Source: an uncultured Bilophila sp. (GTDB taxonomy: Bacteria > Desulfobacterota > Desulfovibrionia > Desulfovibrionales > Desulfovibrionaceae). Taken from it: DNA of 28,358 nt. Both the position numbers and the translations under genes were made by a program. Below, piece after piece: positions 14,872-22,203 of this stretch. How positions within the stretch are numbered: position 1 is the first letter of the stretch; every line of letters starts with the position of its first letter. The DNA lies in the NCBI GenBank assembly GCA_902373525.1, contig CABKMN010000030.1, forward strand, positions 1 to 28,358, given 5' to 3'. Below the pieces are notes generated by a model. That model worked only from the letters and a program-made list of their open reading frames with translations. It was not told where the DNA came from and did not search any database.

Positions 14872-16149
14872 ATGAGCCTGTACCTGTACAACGCGACATG
14901 GATCGACCCGGAGACGTTTTCCGGGACGACTACGACAATCAAGGTTGAGGAAGGGCCGTTCGGCGGCATGACGACGGACGCGACCGTCCCTCCGCCGTCG
15001 GAACGCGGGCCGGACGACGGAATTCTGGACTGCACGGGCCGCATCGTGATGCCCGCGTTCGGCTGCGGACACCACCACATCTACTCGGCCCTCGCGCGCG
15101 GCATGCCTCCGGCTCCCAAGACGCCGGCCAACTTCCTCGAAGTCCTCGAATACGTCTGGTGGCGCATGGACAAGAAGCTCGACCGCGACATGATCGAGGC
15201 CAGCGCGCTTGTTACCGGTCTATACTGCGCCAAGAACGGCGTCACCTTCGTCATCGATCACCACGCCTCCCCCTTCCATCTGGAAGGCAGCCTCGAAACC
15301 ATCGCCGGGGCGCTGGACCGTGTGGGCCTCGGACACCTGCTCTGCTGCGAAATGTCCTGCCGCGACGGCGAGGCGATCAAGGAAAAGGGGCTCGCCGAAA
15401 CCGAGGCCTTCCTGTCCTCGGGCCGCAAGGGCCATGTGGGCCTGCACGCGTCCTTCACCGTGGACGACGACCTCCTGAACCGGGCCGTGGAACTGGCCCG
15501 CAGGCACGGCACCGGCATCCACATCCACGTCGCGGAAGGCGTGGAGGATCAGGAACACTGCGCCCGCGCCTACGGCAAGAGCGTCGTCCGGCGGCTCTCG
15601 GACGCGGGCGTGCTGGACATGCCGCTGACCATCCTCGGGCACTGCGTCCACCTCGACGAGGAGGAGCGCGACCTGATCCGCACCTCGCCCTGCTGGGTGG
15701 TGCAGAATACGGAAAGCAACCTGAACAACAAGGTGGGCCTCGGACGCTACAACGACTTCCCGCGCGTCATGCTCGGCACGGACGGCATGCACAGCGACAT
15801 GATCCGCAGCGCGCAGTCCTCGTACTTCATCGCCGGGATCGCGGAGGGCGGCATGTCCCCGCTGGCGGCGTATCAGCGGCTCCGCGCCGTGCACCAGCAC
15901 ATCCGGGGACACCGCGCGCCCGGCGGCGGGACGAACAATCTGGTCATTCTCAACTACGACACGCCCACGCCGCTCACGGCGGAGAACTTCGCCGGGCACT
16001 TCTGCTACGCCTTCGACGCCCGGAACGTGGAATCCGTCGTCAGTCAGGGGAGGCTCATCGTGGATCACGGGGAACTCGTCAGCGCGAGCGAAGCCGAAAT
16101 CCTCGCCTACGCCAACGAACAGGCGCGCCGCCTCTGGGTGCTGCTGTAA
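14872..16149 (+). CDS. ssnA: SsnA-type amidohydrolase (aminohydrolase)
   Basis: A 425-residue metal-dependent amidohydrolase related to E. coli SsnA (442) and to guanine/cytosine-type deaminases. Metal ligands are visible: the HxH motif in FGCGHHHIYSAL (residues about 63-73), HVAEGVEDQEH (His after strand 5), LGHCVHLDEEE (His after strand 6) and LGTDGMHSDM (catalytic Asp after strand 8). In the SDMH purine guild it probably removes an amino group from a purine or opened-ring intermediate; the exact substrate is unknown. ATG 14872 is preceded by AAGGACG. Upstream in-frame codons fall in the hairpin element. It is 21 nt upstream of the hydantoinase gene. Confidence 0.88.
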   Translation: MSLYLYNATWIDPETFSGTTTTIKVEEGPFGGMTTDATVPPPSERGPDDGILDCTGRIVMPAFGCGHHHIYSALARGMPPAPKTPANFLEVLEYVWWRMDKKLDRDMIEASALVTGLYCAKNGVTFVIDHHASPFHLEGSLETIAGALDRVGLGHLLCCEMSCRDGEAIKEKGLAETEAFLSSGRKGHVGLHASFTVDDDLLNRAVELARRHGTGIHIHVAEGVEDQEHCARAYGKSVVRRLSDAGVLDMPLTILGHCVHLDEEERDLIRTSPCWVVQNTESNLNNKVGLGRYNDFPRVMLGTDGMHSDMIRSAQSSYFIAGIAEGGMSPLAAYQRLRAVHQHIRGHRAPGGGTNNLVILNYDTPTPLTAENFAGHFCYAFDARNVESVVSQGRLIVDHGELVSASEAEILAYANEQARRLWVLL

Positions 16150-16170
16150 CCTCACAACAGGGACAATCGC

Positions 16171-17535
16171 ATGCGGACGCTCATCACCGGCGGACTGATC
16201 GCGCGGGCGGACGGCGTGTTCAACGCCGATCTGCTCATTGAGGACGAAAGGATTCTGGAACTCGGAGAACGGCTTCACGAGCGCGCGCAGCCCGACGGCA
16301 CGCAGATCGTGGACGTCTCCGGCTGCGTCGTCGTCCCCGGCGGGATCGATGCGCACACCCACGTCAACCTGACCGTCGGCGGCGCGCACGTCTCCGACGG
16401 CTTCGAAGCCGGGACGCTGGCGGCGGCATGGGGCGGCACTACGACCATCGTGGAGCATCCGGGCTTCGGCCCGCAGGGATGCGGCCTCCCCGACCAGCCC
16501 GCCGCGTATCTGGAGGAGGCGGAAGGGCAATGCCGCGTGGACTACGCGCTGCACGGCGTCTTCCAACATGCGGACGAAACCGTCCTCGAACAGGTCCCCG
16601 AACTCGTGGCGCGGGGCATCCCCACGCTCAAGGCGTACACCACCTACGACGGCAGGCTGGACGACGAAGGGTTGCTCCGCACGCTCGCGGTCCTGAAGGA
16701 CGCGGGCGGCCTGCTGACCGTGCACTGCGAGAACCACGCGATCACGCGCTTTCTGGGAGAACGCCTGCGCCGGGAAGCGCCGCGCGATCCCCGGTGCCAT
16801 CCCCTGAGCCGCCCCGCCCCGTGCGAAGCCGAAGCGGTGGACCGCATCCTGAAACTGGCGGAAACCGCGGACGCGCCCGTATACGTCGTGCACCTGTCCA
16901 CGGCGGAAGGGCTGGCCCGCATCCGCGAGGCGCAGCGGGCCGGACGCCCGGTCATCGCGGAAACCTGCCCGCAATACCTGCTGCTGGACGAGTCGGCCTA
17001 TGCCGAATCGGACGGCCTCAAGTACGTCATGGCCCCGCCCCTCCGCACCGCCGCCGACCGGGCCGCGCTCTGGGAAGGGCTGGCGGACGGCAGCATCTCC
17101 GTAGCCGCCACGGATCACTGTTCCTTCTCGCTGGCTCAGAAGCGAGCCGCCGAAACCGTGTTCGACTGCCCCGGCGGCATTCCCGGCGTGGAGACGCGGC
17201 TCCCCCTGCTCTACAGTGAAGGCGTGCTGCGCGGACGTCTGACCCTGCCGCGCTTCGTGGAGGTGACGGCCACGGCTCCGGCCCGGATCATGGGGCTGAC
17301 CTCCAAGGGGCGTCTCGAACCCGGCGCGGACGCCGACGTTACGGTCATCGATCCCGGCGACGAGCGTCTTGTCCGAGCCGGGAATCTCCATCAGCAAACC
17401 GATTTCACGCCCTACGAGGGCATGGTCGTGCGCGGCTGGCCCCGCCACGTCTGGCTGCGCGGCGAACCTATCATTTTCGCCCGCCGCGCCTGCGGGTATA
17501 CCGGACAGGGAAGGTTCGTTCCCAGAAGCCTGTAG
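16171..17535 (+). CDS. hydA: Dihydropyrimidinase/D-hydantoinase-type cyclic amidase (YgeZ/HyuA)
   Basis: A 454-residue cyclic-amide hydrolase, the family that opens dihydropyrimidine and hydantoin rings. Ligands are in order: DAHTHVN (HxH, residues about 60-66), the metal-bridging carboxylated Lys in LKAYTTYDGR (about residue 154), the first catalytic His in HCENHAI, the next in VVHLSTAEG and the Asp in ATDHCS (about 314). It corresponds to E. coli ygeZ/hyuA in the purine guild, where it is expected to open an oxidised purine-derived ring. It starts at ATG 16171, 21 nt after ssnA; the ribosome binding site (CAGGGACA) is weak, so translation may be coupled. Confidence 0.9.
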   Translation: MRTLITGGLIARADGVFNADLLIEDERILELGERLHERAQPDGTQIVDVSGCVVVPGGIDAHTHVNLTVGGAHVSDGFEAGTLAAAWGGTTTIVEHPGFGPQGCGLPDQPAAYLEEAEGQCRVDYALHGVFQHADETVLEQVPELVARGIPTLKAYTTYDGRLDDEGLLRTLAVLKDAGGLLTVHCENHAITRFLGERLRREAPRDPRCHPLSRPAPCEAEAVDRILKLAETADAPVYVVHLSTAEGLARIREAQRAGRPVIAETCPQYLLLDESAYAESDGLKYVMAPPLRTAADRAALWEGLADGSISVAATDHCSFSLAQKRAAETVFDCPGGIPGVETRLPLLYSEGVLRGRLTLPRFVEVTATAPARIMGLTSKGRLEPGADADVTVIDPGDERLVRAGNLHQQTDFTPYEGMVVRGWPRHVWLRGEPIIFARRACGYTGQGRFVPRSL

Positions 17536-17724
17536 GGGAGCGAAGGCCGGAGAAGAAAGCGTTTTCCCAATACGGGAGCCCCGTACATTCCATTCTCCCC
17601 CGCAGTCTTCGAACGGCGGGGAAGCCGCGCAACGGAAGCCTGTTGTGCCTCGCCTCCAAATGATACCGAATGACAACAAACATGTAGCCTCTCCCTTTCT
17701 TCCCTCCCCCACCTCCTTTATGAA
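17536..17724. other. Intergenic DNA between hydantoinase and ygfK genes
   Basis: No gene, terminator or promoter is recognisable here. No forward hairpin element follows the hydantoinase gene. Confidence 0.4.
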
Positions 17725-17800
17725 CGTCTCAGGAAGGAGAAGGGGAGGTTCGGAAGGGGAGAGGATAGCCCTTCTCCAGAAGGTTTTCCTCTCCTCTTTC
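17725..17800 (-). repeat. Intergenic hairpin element, reverse, before ygfK
   Basis: The reverse tail starts CGTCTC (17725-17730) and continues through AAGGGGAGGTTCGG. Imperfect arms follow (GGAAGGGGAGAGG from 17752; CCTCTCCTCTTTC ending 17800) with core CTTC-TCCA-GAAG. It ends 26 nt before ATG 17827. Confidence 0.65.
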
Positions 17801-17826
17801 GATTCCCATACCGCAAGGAGCTTACG

Positions 17827-20800
17827 ATGCACACCGATCGCTTCACGCCGCTGGACGCCGCCACGCTGCTGCGCTGGATGCGGCACGACCTCAGAAACGG
17901 GCAGCTGTTCGGCATCGACAGACGGCTGTTCTTCATGCCCAAGCCGGACGATCCGTTCCGTATGGAACGCTACGGCAGGACGCTGGAAACGCCCCTCGGC
18001 GTCGCCGCCGGACCGCATGCCCAGCTCGCCCAGAACATCCTGTCCGCATGGCTGTGCGGCGCGCGGTACATCGAACTCAAGACCGTACAGGTGCTCGACG
18101 AGCTGAACGTCGCCAAGCCGTGCATCGACATGGCCGACGAGGGATACAACTGCGAATGGTCGCAGGAACTCAGGCTCGACCAGTCCTTCGAGGAATACCT
18201 CAAGGCGTTCGTGCTGCTGTACGTGCTGCGCGACATGTTCAACCTGCCCCCCGAGGCCGCGCCCGGAAAGGGCCCCGGCTTCATCTTCAACATGAGCGCC
18301 GGATACGACCTCGAAGGCATCAGGAGTCCCGCCGTACAGCGCTTCCTCGACCGCATGGAAAACGCGGCGGACGACGTAGCCCGGCTCAAGGAGGAGCTAG
18401 CCCCGGTCTCCCCCGGCATCGCCAAGCTCGCCATTCCCGGACGCCTTTCCGACAACCTCACGGTTTCGACCATGCACGGCTGCCCGCCCGAGGAGGTGGA
18501 GAGCATCGGACGCTACTTCATCACCGAACGCGGCTACCACACGACCATCAAGCTCAACCCCACCCTGCTCGGCCCGGACCGCCTGCGCGACATTCTGAAT
18601 ACGCAGCTCGGCTATGAGGTGCGCGTGCCCGACGAAGCCTTCGGACACGACCTCAAGTACAACGACGGCGTAGCCCTCATCCGCAGCCTCGCCGCAGCCG
18701 CCGAACAGGCGGGCGTGGCCTTCGGCCTCAAGCTGACCAATACGCTGGAAACCGTCAACGAACGCCGGAACCTGCCCCGCAGCGAGGGCATGGCGTACAT
18801 GAGCGGACGCGCCCTGCACCCGATCAGCGTCAACCTCGCCGAGCGCCTCCAGCAGGAGTTCGACGGCGGGCTGGACATCGCCTTCTCCGCGGGCGTGGAC
18901 GCCTTCAACGTGGCGGATACGCTGGCCTGCGGGCTGCGGCCCCTCACCGTATCCTCGGACATCCTCAAGCCCGGCGGCTACGGGAGGATGCACCAGTACG
19001 TCGACGCCCTGCGGACCGCCATGCGCGCGGCGGGCGCGCACGACATCGCGGCGCTGGAAGCGAGCACGTCCCCCACCGCCGACAATCCCGGCTTCGCCAA
19101 TCTCGTCAGCTACGCCGCCGCGATCCTCGGCAGGCACAGCCGCTACCACAAGGACCGTTTCCCCTACGTCTCCGTCAAGACCGAACGGCCTCTGCCCCGG
19201 TTCGACTGCGCCGCCGCGCCGTGCATGTCCGGCTGTCCGGCGGAACAGAGCATCCCGCGCTATCTGGACGCCGTGGCCCGCGGCGAATTCGGGCTGGCAT
19301 GGAAGATCATCACCGCGACCAATCCCTTCCCGAACATGCAGGGCATGGCCTGCAACCATTACTGCCAGAGCCGGTGCACGCGCATCAACTACGACAAGCC
19401 GCTCATGATCCGCGAGGTCAAGCGGTTCGTCGCCCAAAAGATGGCGGACGCCGCAAAGCCCGTTCCCGCACCGCCCGCCGGAAAGCGCGTCGCCGTGGTC
19501 GGAGCCGGTCCCGCCGGGCTGACCTGCGCCCATTACCTCGCCCTGAACGGCGTGGAAGTGCATCTGTATGAAGGCAAGCCCGTACTCGGCGGCATGGCGG
19601 GCGACGCCATCCCCGCCTTCCGGCTGGCCGACGAAAGCCTCGGACGGGACATCGACGCCATCCTCGGCCTCGGCGTCAAACTCCACAAAAACACGGCGGT
19701 GGACGCCTCCCTGTTCGACGGGCTGCGCACGATGAACGACGCCGTGTACCTCGCCGTGGGCGCACAGGAAAGCCTGCCCCTCGGCATTCCCGGCGAGGAG
19801 ACGGAAGGCGTGCTGGACCAGCTTTCGTTCCTGTCCGCCGTGCGCCGGGGCGAACCCGTCGCGCTCGGCTCCCGCGTGCTGATCGTGGGCGCGGGCAACT
19901 CCGCGATGGACTGCGCCCGCGCGGCCCGGCGGCTCGTGCGGGACGGCGAGGTGAGCCTCGTCTACCGCCGCACCCGCCGGGAGATGCCCGCCGACCCCGA
20001 AGAGATCGAAGCCGCGCTGGACGAGGGCGTGACGTTCGTGGAGCTGTGCGCGCCGGAAGCCGTGCTTGCGGACGGCGGGCACGTCGCCGGGCTGCGCGTC
20101 CGCCGCATGCGGCTGGAGGCGGACCCCGACGGCGGCCGCGCCCGCCCGGTGCCCACGGATGAAACGCTGGAACTGGCCGCCGACACGATCATCGTGTCCA
20201 TCGGGCAGCGCGTGAAGGCCGACTTCCTGCCCGAAGGGGTTTCCCTCAGGGCCGATCCCCATACCTTCCTCACGTCGCTGCCCAAGGTGTTCGCGGGCGG
20301 CGACGCCGTGCGGGGCGCCTCCACCCTCATCAACGCCGTGGCCGACGGACGGCACGCCGCCGAAACCATCCTCGGCCGTCTGGGCCTGCCCGTGCGCACG
20401 CTTCAGCCCGCCGACGACCGCAGGCCCGATCTCGACGGACTGCGCCTGCGGCAGGCCGTCCGCGTCATGGGTCCCGTCCTGCCCGAACGGAAACCCGACG
20501 CCCGGCTGGACTTCGATCCCGCCGTGCGGACGCTTACCGAAGAGGAGGCGATGGACGAATCCCGCCGCTGTCTCCAGTGCGACCTCGTATGCAACGTCTG
20601 CACCACGGTCTGCCCCAACCGGGCCAACGTCGCGCTGATCGCGCCGCCCCTGCCCCATCCGGTGCAGATCGCGGTGCGCGACGGCTCCGGCGTGCGCGTG
20701 GAAACGCTCTCCAGCCGCCGCCTCGAACAACGTTACCAGATAGTCAACATCGCGGACGCCTGCAACGAATGCGGCAACTGCGCGACTTTCTGTCCCTCGG

Positions 20801-21123
20801 CGGGCGCACCGTACCGGGACAAGCCCCGCGTCCACCTCTCCGCCGAATCCTTTGCGGACGCGGCTGACGGCTACCGCCTTGCCGGACCGGAACGGCTCGA
20901 CGGCAAGCGCGGGGGCAAGCCCTTCTCGCTGGACGTCGAACCGGGCGGCTTCGTCTTTGAAAACGCCGGCCTGATCGTCCACCTCGACGGAGGCACCCTG
21001 TGCGCCCGAGAGGTCACGCTGCCGGACGGCGTCGACGAGGCCGCGCTGTCGGGTGCGGTGGAGGCCGCCATCCTCTTCCGCCTGCTGGCCCACCGGCAGC
21101 CCTTCGCCGGAAGGAAACGCTGA
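17827..21123 (+). CDS. ygfK: YgfK, iron-sulfur flavoprotein of the purine/selenium guild
   Basis: A 1098-residue protein (E. coli YgfK is 1032), often annotated as a putative selenate reductase subunit. Residues 1 to about 440 resemble a dihydroorotate-dehydrogenase-like barrel. A GltD-like part follows: cysteines CAAAPCMSGCP (about 460-470) and CNHYCQSRC (about 508-516), an FAD-binding GAGPAGL near 558, and NAD(P)-binding VGAGNSAMDC near 686. The C-terminus has two 4Fe-4S cysteine clusters, CLQCDLVCNVCTTVCP (about 915) and CNECGNCATFCP (about 978). It probably moves electrons between purine-pathway intermediates or the hydroxylases and NAD(P)H; this is inferred. ATG 17827 follows CAAGGAG. 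An intrinsic terminator lies 24 nt after its stop. Confidence 0.9.
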   Translation: MHTDRFTPLDAATLLRWMRHDLRNGQLFGIDRRLFFMPKPDDPFRMERYGRTLETPLGVAAGPHAQLAQNILSAWLCGARYIELKTVQVLDELNVAKPCIDMADEGYNCEWSQELRLDQSFEEYLKAFVLLYVLRDMFNLPPEAAPGKGPGFIFNMSAGYDLEGIRSPAVQRFLDRMENAADDVARLKEELAPVSPGIAKLAIPGRLSDNLTVSTMHGCPPEEVESIGRYFITERGYHTTIKLNPTLLGPDRLRDILNTQLGYEVRVPDEAFGHDLKYNDGVALIRSLAAAAEQAGVAFGLKLTNTLETVNERRNLPRSEGMAYMSGRALHPISVNLAERLQQEFDGGLDIAFSAGVDAFNVADTLACGLRPLTVSSDILKPGGYGRMHQYVDALRTAMRAAGAHDIAALEASTSPTADNPGFANLVSYAAAILGRHSRYHKDRFPYVSVKTERPLPRFDCAAAPCMSGCPAEQSIPRYLDAVARGEFGLAWKIITATNPFPNMQGMACNHYCQSRCTRINYDKPLMIREVKRFVAQKMADAAKPVPAPPAGKRVAVVGAGPAGLTCAHYLALNGVEVHLYEGKPVLGGMAGDAIPAFRLADESLGRDIDAILGLGVKLHKNTAVDASLFDGLRTMNDAVYLAVGAQESLPLGIPGEETEGVLDQLSFLSAVRRGEPVALGSRVLIVGAGNSAMDCARAARRLVRDGEVSLVYRRTRREMPADPEEIEAALDEGVTFVELCAPEAVLADGGHVAGLRVRRMRLEADPDGGRARPVPTDETLELAADTIIVSIGQRVKADFLPEGVSLRADPHTFLTSLPKVFAGGDAVRGASTLINAVADGRHAAETILGRLGLPVRTLQPADDRRPDLDGLRLRQAVRVMGPVLPERKPDARLDFDPAVRTLTEEEAMDESRRCLQCDLVCNVCTTVCPNRANVALIAPPLPHPVQIAVRDGSGVRVETLSSRRLEQRYQIVNIADACNECGNCATFCPSAGAPYRDKPRVHLSAESFADAADGYRLAGPERLDGKRGGKPFSLDVEPGGFVFENAGLIVHLDGGTLCAREVTLPDGVDEAALSGAVEAAILFRLLAHRQPFAGRKR

Positions 21124-21147
21124 TCGGACCGCACGCGCCGACCATAG

Positions 21148-21178
21148 GGGAGCCTGCAACGGCTCCCTTCTTTTTCCC
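21148..21178 (+). terminator. Rho-independent terminator after ygfK
   Basis: Stem GGGAGCC (21148-21154) and GGCTCCC (21161-21167), with loop TGCAAC, is followed by TTCTTTTTCCC. It lies 24 nt after the ygfK stop and probably closes the first part of the cluster. Confidence 0.75.
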
Positions 21179-21218
21179 AACGGTTTCCCGATTCTTTCGG
21201 CCCGTACGCTCTCAACGG

Positions 21219-21245
21219 TTGTGCGGAGAGGGCACAGCGTATAGA
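21219..21245 (+). promoter_or_regulatory. Possible promoter of yqeB
   Basis: TTGTGC (21219-21224) and TATAGA (21240-21245) are separated by 15 nt, shorter than ideal. An inverted repeat TGTGC/GCACA (21220-21224, 21232-21236) overlaps the spacer. The location between a terminator and yqeB favours a promoter; the spacing argues against a strong one. Confidence 0.4.
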
Positions 21246-21286
21246 AGGGAGAAAACATCTTTTTCCGGCACATCAGGAGTTGCAGC

Positions 21287-22162
21287 ATGTACCAGTACCA
21301 ACGGCTCGCCATTCTTCTCCGCGGCGGCGGCGACATCGCCACGGGCATCGCGCTCAGGCTCTACCGTTCCGGCTTCCGAAACCTGATCATCCTCGAAACG
21401 CCCCGTCCGCTGGCCGTCCGCCGCCGCGTGGCCTTTTCCGAAGCAGTCTACGAAGGCCTGTGCACGGTGGAAGGCGTGTCCGCGGCCCTCGCCGCCACTC
21501 TTGACGAAATCACGCCCCTGTGGGACGCGGGCTGCATTCCGGTCCTCGTGGACCCGCAGGGGGTGAACATCCCCCGCCTGCGCCCCGAAGTCATCATCGA
21601 AGCCACGCTCGCCAAACGGAACATCGGCGTCACCATCACCGACGCGCCGCTGGTCATCGGCGTAGGGCCGGGCTTCACCGTGGGCAAGGACGTCCACCGC
21701 ATCGTGGAGACGAACCGAGGCCACGACCTCGGCCGCGTGCTCTACGGCGGAAGCGCGGCCCCCGACACCGGCGTGCCCGGCGACATCGCGGGCATGACCA
21801 CGGAGCGCGTCCTCCGCGCGCCGCAGTCCGGCCTGTTCGTCACCCGCCACGACATCGGGGACCATGTGAAGGCCGGAGACGTGATCGCCACGGTCGAAGC
21901 CGACGGCGTCGCCAAGGATGTCCGTACGGTCATCGGCGGGGTCATCCGGGGACTGCTCCGCTCGGGCACGCCCGTCACGGACAAGGTGAAGGTCGGCGAC
22001 GTGGACCCGCGCGAAAACACCGCCTGCCACCACGTTTCCGACAAGGCCCTCGCCATCGGCGGCGGAGTGCTGGAAGCCATCCTCGGACGCTTCAACCGCA
22101 CCTGCCATATCCGCAGGGGCATCCTGCACTGCCCTGTGGACAAACACGCGGCCTCCGCATAA
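21287..22162 (+). CDS. yqeB: YqeB, accessory protein for selenium-dependent molybdenum hydroxylases
   Basis: A 291-residue protein of the YqeB/EF2563 family, known from comparative genomics to accompany selenium-dependent molybdenum hydroxylases. The N-terminus (LLRGGGDIATGIALRLYRSGF) looks like a nucleotide-binding beta-alpha unit. A later VKAGDVIATVEADGVAKDVRT segment resembles a lipoyl/barrel-sandwich hybrid fold. It presumably helps install the labile selenium or sulfur at the Mo centre; the biochemistry is not established. CAGGAG precedes ATG 21287. It is 41 nt before the xdhA-type gene. The usual partners yqeC and mocA/ygfJ are not in this window. Confidence 0.9.
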   Translation: MYQYQRLAILLRGGGDIATGIALRLYRSGFRNLIILETPRPLAVRRRVAFSEAVYEGLCTVEGVSAALAATLDEITPLWDAGCIPVLVDPQGVNIPRLRPEVIIEATLAKRNIGVTITDAPLVIGVGPGFTVGKDVHRIVETNRGHDLGRVLYGGSAAPDTGVPGDIAGMTTERVLRAPQSGLFVTRHDIGDHVKAGDVIATVEADGVAKDVRTVIGGVIRGLLRSGTPVTDKVKVGDVDPRENTACHHVSDKALAIGGGVLEAILGRFNRTCHIRRGILHCPVDKHAASA

Positions 22163-22203
22163 CATCGTCCGACCTTTATGCAACACCGAACAGGAGAAGC
22201 GGC

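Noticed and set aside
21250..21286. Second sigma-54 promoter before yqeB (GGCACATCAGGAGTTGC)
   Set aside because: The GG and GC are 13 nt apart instead of 10, so the spacing is incompatible with RpoN.
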